In this document: piece after piece, positions 8,120 to 15,324 of the stretch
How the letters are laid out: each line of letters starts with the position of its first letter
How positions within the stretch are numbered: position 1 is the first letter of the stretch
From: Planctomycetota bacterium
GTDB taxonomy: Bacteria > Planctomycetota > Phycisphaerae > WQYP01
Direction of reading: 5' to 3'
Length of the DNA stretch: 20,874 bases
Assembly (NCBI GenBank): GCA_021798635.1
Contig: JAJZGH010000057.1
Location: 1 to 20,874 of the forward strand
Program-made: the position numbers and the translations under genes
The notes under the pieces: generated by a model
Seen by the model: only the letters and a program-made list of their open reading frames with translations
Databases searched by the model: none
Told to the model about the DNA's origin: nothing

Positions 8120-9244
8120 ATGGTCGACGGCACAACGGATGTTTTGGTGATCGGCGGGGGTGTCATTGGCCTGACTACCGCGTGGCAGTTGGCGCAACGT
8201 GGCGTTTCAGTAACTGTCCTGGAGCAGGGACGCTGTGTTCAGGGTGCCAGTCGTGCGGCATTGGGAGCGCTTTGGCCGCCGCCGATGGCCCGCGCTGGAG
8301 CCATGCAGCAGATGCATCGGCAAAGTTTGTGGGGGTATGAAGCGTTTGTACAGTCGCTCCAAGCCGGCTCAGGAGTGCATGTGGATTATCAGCGCCGTGG
8401 AAAGGTGGAACTTTTAAATTCCGCCGATGCGGTTCGCACCGCTGAAGAGCAATGTGCCGCTGCCAACGCTTCCTGGCCGGAATTAAGTGACAAGCCGGTA
8501 ATGGAACTGCTTACCGACCAGCAAACGCTGCAATATGAACCGGAAATAGCCAACGCACCCCATGGATCGCATCTCTGCCGCTGGTCCGGACAGGTAAACG
8601 TGGACCAGCTGCTGGCGGCGCTGGTGAGAGCTTGCACCAATTCCGGCGTGCGGATGATTGAAGCCACCCGCGTCGACCGGCTGGAATCTCATGCCGACCG
8701 GATCGTGGCGGCCCATGCCAACGGCCAAAGATTTCTGGCTGAAAAATTTGTGCTGTGCGCGGGAATCGGTTTGCCGGCCATTTCCGCTGGGAATGATCTT
8801 GCACCACCTATCACGCCGGTGAAAGGGCAGGCGTTGCTGCTGCGTGTGCAAAAAGAAGTGATTCGGCATATCGTAAAAAGCGGCATGATCTTTCTGGTGC
8901 CTTGGCAGGATGGTCGGATTCTGGTAGGTTCCACCACTGAACCGGAGGCGGGCTTTGACCTCACCAACACCGCGGACGGTATCGCACTTCTCCTCAATGG
9001 CGCAACGCAAATTGTTCCGGCGCTTAAAGCTGCGGCGGTGGAACGCGTGTGGGCGGGCTTGCGGCCCACCGGCCCCAAACATCGTCCGGTGATGGGCCGG
9101 TCCCCCGCGTTTTCTAACGCGTTTGTATGTGCAGGCCATTTCAAAATCGGCATCGGGCTGGCTCCGCTGTCAGGAAAGTTCATGGCGGAATTAATTGTCA
9201 CAGGGCGCACCGAGCCGGGGATGGAGGCCTTTGCGCCCAAGTGA
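8120..9244 (+). CDS. thiO: FAD-dependent glycine/D-amino-acid oxidase, ThiO-like
   Basis: 374 residues. The N-terminal DVLVIGGGVIGLTTAWQLA is a Rossmann dinucleotide-binding motif (GxGxxG at about 12-17), followed by VTVLEQG with the acidic residue that binds the FAD ribose. The C-terminal part has LVPWQDGRILVGSTTE and GLRPTGPKHRPVMGRSP, typical of DAO-family glycine oxidases, where an Arg binds the substrate carboxylate. ThiO oxidises glycine to iminoglycine for the thiazole ring of thiamine; no other thiamine gene is present here, so another D-amino-acid or sarcosine-type substrate is possible. ATG 8120 has AGGAG 7 nt upstream; the adjacent GTG at 8117 is less likely. It follows the UvrC-like gene by 85 nt. 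Family sure, thiO symbol tentative. Confidence 0.75.
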   Translation: MVDGTTDVLVIGGGVIGLTTAWQLAQRGVSVTVLEQGRCVQGASRAALGALWPPPMARAGAMQQMHRQSLWGYEAFVQSLQAGSGVHVDYQRRGKVELLNSADAVRTAEEQCAAANASWPELSDKPVMELLTDQQTLQYEPEIANAPHGSHLCRWSGQVNVDQLLAALVRACTNSGVRMIEATRVDRLESHADRIVAAHANGQRFLAEKFVLCAGIGLPAISAGNDLAPPITPVKGQALLLRVQKEVIRHIVKSGMIFLVPWQDGRILVGSTTEPEAGFDLTNTADGIALLLNGATQIVPALKAAAVERVWAGLRPTGPKHRPVMGRSPAFSNAFVCAGHFKIGIGLAPLSGKFMAELIVTGRTEPGMEAFAPK

Positions 9245-9299
9245 TCGCAGGGGTGCAAAGGCTCCGCTTGCGGACCTCGAAAATGGCGGGGCGGCGGCA

Positions 9300-10514
9300 T
9301 CAAAAATAATAGTGAATGCCCAGGCCGAAGTATTGAATTTTGTCGACAAAAAACTGACCATAAGGTGAATGGCCGCGATAAAATTCCAGCAGGAATTGCA
9401 GTTTTGAACTATCGGGTTTTCCGTTGGTTAACTCAATACCGCCCACCGCTGAAATATCCGTGTCGTAATTATTTTCGCTCCAGTTTTTAAAATCAATGCC
9501 GGCCACAGGTGACATAAAACACGTGCCTTTATGAAAGAATGCCGCGCCGTGGTATTCCGCTCCATAGTGAAACCGCCAATGCCCCAGGTTCGACGGGGCC
9601 ACATCATCAAGATAGCCCGCCCCGGCATACAATCGGACCGTGCGGTGGAACAAATCTATGGAGGCCAGGGCGTTAAGCTCCTCATAACTTATTTTTTGGC
9701 GAAGACCGTAGTAATATGCCGGATTAGCAATTAAAAATTCATCACCAAGGTGCGAACTCTGGTGGTAATAACGCACCAAAAAGGAGAAATTCCGATGGCG
9801 TGCCGCGAAATAGCCGCCTACCAGAAAATCAACATTTTGTAGATCACTGTGCGCCGTGTCCATGTTGAAATAGGCAAATACGTCCGCTTGCATGCCGGCT
9901 TCCCACTGCCAATGGTCCGGCCAATTGCCGCGCTCAAATGGTATCGTGTCCCCGACGCTCACAGGAATAACATCCTTCAGGCCATTGGGATGATAGGGCG
10001 AATAATAGGTGTAGGCCATGCTGAATGTCGGCCACTTTGGATCGGCGATCAGGGGTTGAAACAGTCTTCCGGGTGGCAGAAAACCGGTGGGAAGATGGTA
10101 TACGCCCGCCCGTTCCATGGCCTTGGTATCCATGCCGATCGCAAAGTTTCCATGGGTGGAATTGGCCGATGGTCCGGGCACTGGCATGACGCCGAGATTT
10201 TCCGCTCCCGTGTTTGACGAAGGACGAATTTGGGACGTCGGTACTGGCGCAAACTCGACGGTTTTGACGCCCTCGATCTTCCGCACCGCCTTCCGCACGG
10301 CCCTTTGATCCGCCAGCGGTACACCGCTAATTTCAGTCGTTGTTCCATGCACCTGTACGGACGTGGATCGCAGGTGGAATTTCATGTGTAGCAACGCGGA
10401 AACGTATCCGGAAATATACGCGCTACGCTCCGGTGCCGGCGCAGGGAGCGCCGCCGTAGCATGACTGCAAGTACAGAAAAGGGCGGCAACTGCCAGGGTA
10501 TAGATGGTACGCAT
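9300..10514 (-). CDS. BON-like plus DUF1207 outer-membrane-type beta-barrel protein
   Basis: 404 residues with a signal peptide (MRTIYTLAVAALFCTC, cleavage around SHATA-A). Residues about 31-90 form a BON-like repeat (VQVHGTTTEISGVPLADQRAVRKAVRKIEGVKTVEF), a module that binds membranes or phospholipid in periplasmic proteins. Residues about 115-404 alternate hydrophobic and polar residues with many aromatics and match DUF1207, including the late segment FYRGHSPYGQFF and a C-terminal GLGIHYYF with terminal Phe, as in outer-membrane barrels. AGGAG lies 5-6 nt before ATG 10514. It stands alone between the thiO-like and nadA genes, with a 74-nt gap to nadA. Function is unknown; the BON fusion to a DUF1207 barrel is noteworthy. 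Export and barrel assignment are likely. Confidence 0.8.
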   Translation of the reverse strand: MRTIYTLAVAALFCTCSHATAALPAPAPERSAYISGYVSALLHMKFHLRSTSVQVHGTTTEISGVPLADQRAVRKAVRKIEGVKTVEFAPVPTSQIRPSSNTGAENLGVMPVPGPSANSTHGNFAIGMDTKAMERAGVYHLPTGFLPPGRLFQPLIADPKWPTFSMAYTYYSPYHPNGLKDVIPVSVGDTIPFERGNWPDHWQWEAGMQADVFAYFNMDTAHSDLQNVDFLVGGYFAARHRNFSFLVRYYHQSSHLGDEFLIANPAYYYGLRQKISYEELNALASIDLFHRTVRLYAGAGYLDDVAPSNLGHWRFHYGAEYHGAAFFHKGTCFMSPVAGIDFKNWSENNYDTDISAVGGIELTNGKPDSSKLQFLLEFYRGHSPYGQFFVDKIQYFGLGIHYYF

Positions 10515-10588
10515 GAATTCTCCTGAATCTCTTTGCCTTATGTCCCGCGCTTGAATCTAACGTTATAAGCCTCGGGATATTGCAAATA

Positions 10589-11806
10589 TCATATTGCGGC
10601 GGTTTCCAGCGGCAACACGCGCAAGGGCGCAGACTGAGCCGGGCGCTGGGGTCGCGGTTCAGGCGGCGGCGCGACCGGATTGCCGGCCGTAATATCCAAC
10701 ATGCGCTGCAAACTGACGCGCGACCAATACGTATCAAAAGAATCAACTTGAATTTGGTTCAAGACCTTTCCCATCGCGAGATTATCAAGAATGTAAAGCA
10801 GGTGGGGCGGATCAATGCGGTACATCGTGGTGCACAGACATTGGCAGTCTGAAAGTACCACGATATTCTGCTCCGGATGGGCCTTGGCCAGACGTTGTAC
10901 CATGTGCACTTCTGTTCCCACCGCCCATTTGCTTCCCGCCGGCGCAGCGGCAATCTGCTTGCCGATAAAATCGGTGGATCCCACCAGATCTGCCTTCTGT
11001 ACCACTTCCCAACGGCACTCCGGGTGGACTAGAACTTTTACGCCAGGCATCCGGCGACGAATATCGTCGATATGTTCGGGCCGGAAAAGCTGGTGCACAC
11101 TGCAATGGCCTTTCCACAGAATAAATGTGGCATCGCGAATTTGCCGCTCGGTTAACCCGCCATTGGGCTGCCGATAATCCCACACCACCATGGATTCCAG
11201 CGGGTATCCCATCTTATAAGCGGTGTTTCTACCCAAGTGCTGATCCGGGAAGAAAATAATTTTGGTATGGGGCGCATCCGCTGGCATTTGCCCGGCTAAC
11301 GCCCAAGCCAGAATCTTGTCGCAATTGCTGCTGGTGCAAACGGCCCCGTCATGTTCGCCGACAAAACTCTTCACGGCGGCGGTGGAGTTCATATAGGTTA
11401 TCGGTACAAGCTTGAACGCCCGGTCCGCTTCGCACGCCGCGCAGATTGCGGACCACGCATCTTGAACATCATCCAGTTGCGCCATGTCGGCCATGGAACA
11501 GCCGGCACCCATATCCGGCAAGAGCACTTTTTGATGGGCGGAGGTTAATACATCCGCTGATTCCGCCATAAAATGCACGCCGCAGAAAATAACGAATTCC
11601 GCGTCGGTAAGTTTGGCCGCCTCGCGCGATAATTGGAAAGAATCTCCCAGAAAGTCCGCAAAGCGCACCACATCGTCCTGCTGATAATGGTGCCCCAGAA
11701 TTACCAGACGGCGGCCCAATTCCGCCTTCCGCTGCGCAATTCTTGCTAATAGATGCTCATGCGGAATTTGCATGTATTCTTTGGGGATTGGCTGTTGCCA
11801 CTGCAT
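10589..11806 (-). CDS. nadA: Quinolinate synthase NadA
   Basis: 405 residues. NadA condenses iminoaspartate with dihydroxyacetone phosphate to quinolinate in de novo NAD synthesis, using a [4Fe-4S] cluster. Visible motifs: LGHHYQQDDVVRFADFLGDS near residues 38-56 (substrate-binding His), AGCSMAD with Cys103, WKGHCSVHQLF with Cys235 and SDCQCLCTTMY with Cys321/323; the three cluster ligands are expected among these. Length fits the longer NadA type. A start further upstream (11839) is open in frame, but ATG 11806 has GAGG 7 nt upstream and gives the normal N-terminus. The last 30 residues are Pro-rich and not conserved in the family. No nadB or nadC is in the window. Identification is secure. 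Confidence 0.96.
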   Translation of the reverse strand: MQWQQPIPKEYMQIPHEHLLARIAQRKAELGRRLVILGHHYQQDDVVRFADFLGDSFQLSREAAKLTDAEFVIFCGVHFMAESADVLTSAHQKVLLPDMGAGCSMADMAQLDDVQDAWSAICAACEADRAFKLVPITYMNSTAAVKSFVGEHDGAVCTSSNCDKILAWALAGQMPADAPHTKIIFFPDQHLGRNTAYKMGYPLESMVVWDYRQPNGGLTERQIRDATFILWKGHCSVHQLFRPEHIDDIRRRMPGVKVLVHPECRWEVVQKADLVGSTDFIGKQIAAAPAGSKWAVGTEVHMVQRLAKAHPEQNIVVLSDCQCLCTTMYRIDPPHLLYILDNLAMGKVLNQIQVDSFDTYWSRVSLQRMLDITAGNPVAPPPEPRPQRPAQSAPLRVLPLETAAI

Positions 11807-11861
11807 AACACCACCTCTTCTTAGCACCATTATAGGCACCCGAGAGGTTTTTGTGGCTTTT

Positions 11862-12371
11862 TCAGGCTTCGGATGGGCACGGTTTCATCTCTGTATGGAA
11901 ATCCGCCAGGACTTCCTGGGTTCGGGCCTCCGCTTCCAGTTCAAAGGGAGAATGGGCATACCCGAAATCCAGGCAGCATTGCACGTACTCACGCACAAAA
12001 ACTCGTATCTCACCCAGACGTTCATACTGGCATACATGTGCCAGTTGATGGATCAGTCGGCGTTTGACATCGGGAAGATTGTTTTTAATAAATATTCCGT
12101 AACCGAATGTTATGCCGTCGGTCTTTGGCGTCAAAATCCCGATCTCTTTGGCCAACAGGGTCAGCTCGGCGTTGGGATGCGGCAATTCATCGACATAAAT
12201 GACCCGCACCTTTTCCGGACGCTTCACGCCTACGCGCAACGCATCCCGCCACTGGAGGGAATCCAGAGCCGCGCCCTTTTCCATGGCCGATCGTTCCATG
12301 GTTTCGGCCCATGCGGTCATGGCCGGTGCAACGGTCGGAACAATTCTCTTTAATACCTCTACGTTAATCAT
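11862..12371 (-). CDS. Zincin-like hypothetical protein with HQLAH in place of HExxH
   Basis: 169 residues, no signal peptide or membrane segment. The C-terminal half has the layout of small zincin-like proteins: a helix RRLIHQLAHVCQYERLG at 104-120, then EYVQCCLDFGYAHSPFELEAEA at 128-149. Related proteins carry HELxHxxQ followed by a downstream Glu metal ligand; here the two His (108, 112) and the PFELEAEA Glu are kept but the catalytic Glu is Gln109. Metal binding is plausible while peptidase activity is doubtful. The frame is open upstream to 12623, but GAGGAGAGG stands 5 nt before ATG 12371, and the upstream extension lacks protein character. It ends 55 nt before the nadA start on the same strand. 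Function unknown. Confidence 0.7.
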   Translation of the reverse strand: MINVEVLKRIVPTVAPAMTAWAETMERSAMEKGAALDSLQWRDALRVGVKRPEKVRVIYVDELPHPNAELTLLAKEIGILTPKTDGITFGYGIFIKNNLPDVKRRLIHQLAHVCQYERLGEIRVFVREYVQCCLDFGYAHSPFELEAEARTQEVLADFHTEMKPCPSEA

Positions 12372-12508
12372 TTTCGCCTCTCCTCTATTTAACGCACGAC
12401 TTGAATTCTTCGGTTCACGTAGATGTGAGCGTAAGTCTTTCATCGGCTCATCGTTGTAATTCCATAAGCTAAATCCAAAGAAATTGCCGCCATTGCTGTC
12501 CGATAAGG

Positions 12509-12559
12509 TTAACTCTGATAAAACACCGGCCGACACCCGGTCGGTGGTGTGGCCTGCAT
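12509..12559 (-). CDS. Possible 16-codon leader ORF with perfect Shine-Dalgarno
   Basis: On the minus strand AAAGGAGG (12568-12575) stands 8 nt before ATG 12559, opening a 16-residue frame (MQATPPTGCRPVFYQS) closed by TAA at 12509-12511. It lies 137 nt upstream of the zincin-like gene, in another frame. The ideal ribosome site argues for translation; the lack of any known family and its small size argue for caution. It could be a leader peptide or a remnant. Confidence 0.35.
   Translation of the reverse strand: MQATPPTGCRPVFYQS
12523..12550 (-). other. Strong hairpin inside the upstream leader ORF
   Basis: Inverted repeat with about 11 pairs, one bulge and a short loop; on the minus strand it is followed by GTTTTATC, a short T tract. 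It could be a weak intrinsic terminator or attenuator in the leader of the zincin-like gene. On the plus strand it has no T tail. Confidence 0.4.
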
Positions 12560-12631
12560 GAGAGAGTCCTCCTTTGTATGTTGGCAGCCCCTCGCCCAAA
12601 CTTGTTTTCACGTTTGTCCACAAGCTCGTGC

Positions 12632-12637
12632 TACAAT
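12632..12637 (+). promoter_or_regulatory. Possible -10 element of the cbiX-like gene
   Basis: TACAAT, five of six consensus matches, lies 35 nt before ATG 12672. No good -35 hexamer is found at the usual spacing, so this is a weak call. The whole 12372-12671 interval between the divergent genes otherwise holds only the small minus-strand ORF and its hairpin. Confidence 0.3.
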
Positions 12638-12671
12638 ACGGCTATTGGATATCCGCAATGGAGAACAAGGT

Positions 12672-13196
12672 ATGACTCAATCGATCCGGGAAGACCAAAC
12701 CGCAATCATATTGGTGGATCACGGCAGCCGCTTGGCGTCCGCGAATGATATGCTTAATGATGTTGTGGCGCTTTTCCGCCGCGTCAGCGGTTATCCGATC
12801 GTTGCCGCCGCGCACATGGAACTGGCCTCTCCGAGTATTGCCGATGCTTTTTCGGCCTGTGTCGCCCAGGGTGCTACACGGGTGGTGGTACACCCCTACT
12901 TTTTGTCGCCCGGCCGCCACAGCACAACCGATATTCCGCGCATGGTCGCCGAAGCGGCAAAACATCACCCGGATGTCAGCTTCCACGTGACGCAGCCGTT
13001 GGGACTTGATGAGCAAATCGCCCAAGTGATCGTAAAGCGCATTACGCATTGCAACGATCATCAGGACCGTTGCGAATACTGCCAGGCCCGCGGGCGGCAT
13101 CAACAGGAACTCTGCCAATCCAATGGTTACAATTGTAATACATGTAAACCCACCGGCTGTCCCAACGCGCCCGTGCCTGCAGGTCAAGCCGGTTAA
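12672..13196 (+). CDS. CbiX/SirB-type sirohydrochlorin chelatase with Cys-rich C-terminal tail
   Basis: 174 residues, single-domain size as in short CbiX or SirB enzymes, which insert Co2+ or Fe2+ into sirohydrochlorin for cobalamin or siroheme. Motifs: IILVDHGSR with His17 (metal-binding catalytic His), AAHMELASPSI near 46-56, and VHPYFLSPGRH with His74 and His83. From residue 127 the tail has seven Cys in 37 residues (CEYC, CQ, CNTC, GC) plus several His; long CbiX proteins are known to carry metal or Fe-S binding tails, so this may hold a cluster or store metal. GGAG lies 8 nt before ATG 12672; an in-frame ATG at 12549 gives an unconserved N-terminus. No other cobalamin or siroheme gene is adjacent, so the metal cannot be decided from context. 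Confidence 0.82.
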   Translation: MTQSIREDQTAIILVDHGSRLASANDMLNDVVALFRRVSGYPIVAAAHMELASPSIADAFSACVAQGATRVVVHPYFLSPGRHSTTDIPRMVAEAAKHHPDVSFHVTQPLGLDEQIAQVIVKRITHCNDHQDRCEYCQARGRHQQELCQSNGYNCNTCKPTGCPNAPVPAGQAG

Positions 13197-13241
13197 AGAT
13201 CGGCAGGCGAATTTTTACTGGATTAGCGCGGCTCAAGCAGT

Positions 13242-13267
13242 TTGACTTTTGTGCCCGCTTGGATAAT
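13242..13267 (+). promoter_or_regulatory. Possible promoter of the DAHP synthase leader transcript
   Basis: TTGACT (13242-13247) and GATAAT (13262-13267) each match five of six consensus positions, but the spacer is only 14 nt, shorter than ideal. Transcription would start at about 13274, making the leader ORF at 13277 nearly leaderless. Confidence 0.35.
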
Positions 13268-13276
13268 AGTGTTGTG

Positions 13277-13375
13277 ATGAGTAGTGTTCGTCCATCCTGC
13301 GTTGCGGTTTCAACCGGCGATAGTTATCGGTTCTGGTTCTACTATTTTACCGGTGCTATGCGGCGGGCTGGGTGA
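13277..13375 (+). CDS. Aromatic-amino-acid-rich leader peptide (attenuator) of the DAHP synthase gene
   Basis: A 32-codon ORF (ATG 13277, TGA 13373-13375) whose residues 17-24 read YRFWFYYF: three Phe, three Tyr, one Trp, and a single Arg. It lies between the cbiX-like gene and the DAHP synthase, immediately before a transcription terminator. Leader peptides of this kind sense charged tRNA supply: a ribosome stalled at the aromatic codons lets an antiterminator form. The C-terminal codons (13361-13369) themselves encode the antiterminator arm. No clear Shine-Dalgarno precedes the ATG; an adjacent GTG at 13274 is in frame. I found this by translating the leader by eye. The composition and placement make chance unlikely, but expression is unproven. 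Confidence 0.75.
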   Translation: MSSVRPSCVAVSTGDSYRFWFYYFTGAMRRAG

Positions 13376-13412
13376 TCTTTTTCCATCGTGTGAATGTGAT
13401 CATAAAGCCCGC
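13363..13412 (+). promoter_or_regulatory. Antiterminator hairpin of the aromatic attenuator
   Basis: GCGGGCT (13363-13369) is an exact complement of AGCCCGC (13406-13412), the 5' arm of the terminator, and duplicates the terminator's own 3' arm. The two structures are therefore mutually exclusive. A ribosome stalled on the aromatic codons (13325-13348) leaves 13363 free; one that reaches the stop codon at 13373 covers it. An upstream segment CCATCCTGC (13292-13300) can pair imperfectly with 13363-13371 as a protector stem. Confidence 0.65.
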
Positions 13413-13430
13413 AAAAAAGCGGGCTTTTTT
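13404..13430 (+). terminator. Intrinsic terminator in the DAHP synthase leader
   Basis: Perfect 9-bp stem AAAGCCCGC / GCGGGCTTT around a loop of six A, ending in a run of six T (13425-13430). It sits 36 nt before the DAHP synthase start, so it must be read through for expression and acts as the attenuator. It could also end the cbiX-like transcript. Confidence 0.9.
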
Positions 13431-13466
13431 ATTGGTGTAACGGGTTTTATAGAAACGGAGTGAAAA

Positions 13467-14489
13467 ATGATTGTGGTCATGCAACAAGGTGCCGATAAAT
13501 CCCGCGTGGATCATGTCGTATCGCTGATACGGGAAATGGGCTTGCGCGAACATGTTATCGTGGGCACCGAGCGGACGGTCGTAGCGTGTATCGGCGATGA
13601 ACGGAAAATGGATGTTGAACGCGTGGAAAATGTTTCTGGCGTGGAAAAGGTAATGCCCGTGCTGGCCCCGTATAAACTGGCCTCGCGGGAAGTAAAAAAG
13701 GAGCGATCTGTCGTGGCGTTGGGGGGTACGCTGGGAGCCAGCGCGGGCGGAAAAAAAATTGCAATGATTGCCGGCCCATGTTCTGTGGAAGATCGTGTTA
13801 AACTTCTCGAAGTGGCCCATGCGGTGAAAGAGGCGGGGGCTACCGCACTACGTGGCGGAGCGTTCAAGCCGCGCACCAGTCCCTATGCCTTTCAGGGCAT
13901 GGGTGAAAAAGGGTTGGAAATTCTGGCCGAAGCACGCGAACAAACCGGCTTGGCCGTGGTGACGGAAGTCATGTCCATTGAGCAGGTTCCGCTGGTGGCC
14001 AAATATGCGGACGTATTTCAGGTCGGCGCGCGGAATATGCAGAATTATAATTTGCTCTGGGCGGTGGGGGAGCAGAAAAAAACGGTTCTGCTCAAACGCG
14101 GACTAAGCGCCACGCTCGAAGAATTTATGCTGGCGGCGGAATATGTCATGTCGCGCGGTAACAGCAATGTGATCCTCTGTGAACGCGGCATTCGCACGTT
14201 TGAATCCTACTGCCGCAACACCTTGCCGCTGGCGATTGTGCCGGAGGTTCACCGCATCAGCCATTTGCCTATTGTTGTCGATCCCTCCCAGGGCACGGGC
14301 CATGCGCATCTGGTACCGGATATGTGCCGCGCTGCTGTCGCATGCGGAGCCGACGGATTAATTATTGAATGCCACAGCGATCCGGAACACGCCCTGACCG
14401 ATGGTGCCCAATCCATAACGCCTCAGGTCTTAAAATCGTTGATGGTGTCGTTGAAAAAAATTGCGGCAGCTGTGGATCGGGAGATCTGA
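13467..14489 (+). CDS. aroF: 3-deoxy-7-phosphoheptulonate (DAHP) synthase, type I-beta with N-terminal ferredoxin-like domain
   Basis: 340 residues. It catalyses phosphoenolpyruvate plus erythrose 4-phosphate to DAHP, the first step of the shikimate pathway. Residues 1-75 ([19 protein letters not shown]...) form the small ferredoxin-like domain that gives feedback inhibition in Thermotoga-type enzymes. The barrel follows: IAGPCSVED near 101-109 (metal-binding Cys), [16 protein letters not shown] at 129-144 (PEP phosphate site), [26 protein letters not shown], and VDPSQGTGH with the metal-binding His. GGAG lies 6 nt before ATG 13467. It is preceded by the aromatic leader peptide and terminator described separately, so expression is probably controlled by attenuation as well as allosterically. 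The neighbour downstream is convergent. Identification is secure. Confidence 0.95.
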   Translation: MIVVMQQGADKSRVDHVVSLIREMGLREHVIVGTERTVVACIGDERKMDVERVENVSGVEKVMPVLAPYKLASREVKKERSVVALGGTLGASAGGKKIAMIAGPCSVEDRVKLLEVAHAVKEAGATALRGGAFKPRTSPYAFQGMGEKGLEILAEAREQTGLAVVTEVMSIEQVPLVAKYADVFQVGARNMQNYNLLWAVGEQKKTVLLKRGLSATLEEFMLAAEYVMSRGNSNVILCERGIRTFESYCRNTLPLAIVPEVHRISHLPIVVDPSQGTGHAHLVPDMCRAAVACGADGLIIECHSDPEHALTDGAQSITPQVLKSLMVSLKKIAAAVDREI

Positions 14490-14547
14490 TCCCGCCCAAG
14501 CGTGACTCGGAAGTTAGGCCTGCTGGTTGCTTATTGACGCGATGGCT

Positions 14548-15324
14548 CTACATCACTTGCAGTTCCAGTTGGCACGTGTTGCCATCGCCGCATGGTTGTT
14601 CAATACGTCGAAATGAGTGTGGCGTCGCTGCTGTAAGCTTCGCCATCGCCGAGAAGCTGGTTTCGTCTGATGGCGTTACAGCCTGGCACGTCGATCCGCC
14701 AAGCGAGATAATTTCCGCGCGCATGATTGTGGCCCAGGGTTGTAACTGCGGCAATGCAGCACGCGTGGCCAACAGGCATAACAACGTGCGGCAGCTGGAA
14801 CTTGAATCGGGCGCATCAGCATGATCAGGTGTCAGAAAATCCAACGATCCGGCAATCGCGGCGTTCATTCTGCCGCTGTCGATCCACTTGGCGGCTCGGA
14901 TGATTGCCAACATGCCCGGTGTCTCGCGATCAGCAAAAGTAATCAGGGGGCCTCGTATGCCAAAGGCGATCGTTAATTCGGCCGGCACAGTGCTGGGCAA
15001 AGTACGGCGAAATGCGGCGGGACTGGCAAATTTTCCGCCATCAGCAACGCGCGAAGCCTGAAACAGGCGGTCATCTTCCAGCGAACCGTAGCATGTCCCA
15101 ATAAATAGTCCCATAGATTCTCTCTGGGGCACCGAAACACCCCGCAGCAGCAGGGCGGTCAGCTCGTGGGCTTGTGCTGTCATAGCATTGCTTTCACGAC
15201 CGGACAAATAGGAGTGTTCCATATCATCGGGTGGCGGAACATCGGCGTTCATGTTCCGCGCGCAGTGCACCGGCTTTCTTCCGTCTTGTGCCGCCAGTGC
15301 GTAGATATACACGGTTTCAGTCAT
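14548..15324 (-). CDS. Half-length beta-ketoacyl synthase-like protein without nucleophilic Cys (chain-length-factor-like)
   Basis: 258 residues resembling only the N-terminal half of a ketosynthase (PF13723-like). The segment SPAAFRRTLPSTVPAELTIA followed by FGIRGPLITFADRETPG and the AAIAGSLDF strand aligns with the ketosynthase core, but the nucleophile position is occupied by Glu134 rather than Cys, and the C-terminal His motifs are missing altogether. Such proteins occur beside active ketosynthases in aryl-polyene and type II polyketide loci, where they may heterodimerise and set chain length. Its start overlaps the end of the ketosynthase gene by 8 nt, implying translational coupling and a joint complex. 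It cannot itself condense. The family is fairly sure, the chain-length role is inferred. Confidence 0.7.
   Translation of the reverse strand: MTETVYIYALAAQDGRKPVHCARNMNADVPPPDDMEHSYLSGRESNAMTAQAHELTALLLRGVSVPQRESMGLFIGTCYGSLEDDRLFQASRVADGGKFASPAAFRRTLPSTVPAELTIAFGIRGPLITFADRETPGMLAIIRAAKWIDSGRMNAAIAGSLDFLTPDHADAPDSSSSCRTLLCLLATRAALPQLQPWATIMRAEIISLGGSTCQAVTPSDETSFSAMAKLTAATPHSFRRIEQPCGDGNTCQLELQVM

Noticed and set aside
12372..12623. In-frame N-terminal extension of the zincin-like gene by 84 codons
   Set aside because: The strong GAGGAGAGG directly before ATG 12371 and the lack of protein-like composition upstream favour the shorter gene.
13404..13430. The hairpin before DAHP synthase as a plain terminator of the cbiX-like gene only
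   Set aside because: It is more than 200 nt beyond the cbiX-like stop, and the complementary GCGGGCT copy plus the aromatic leader ORF are better explained by attenuation, though it may serve both.
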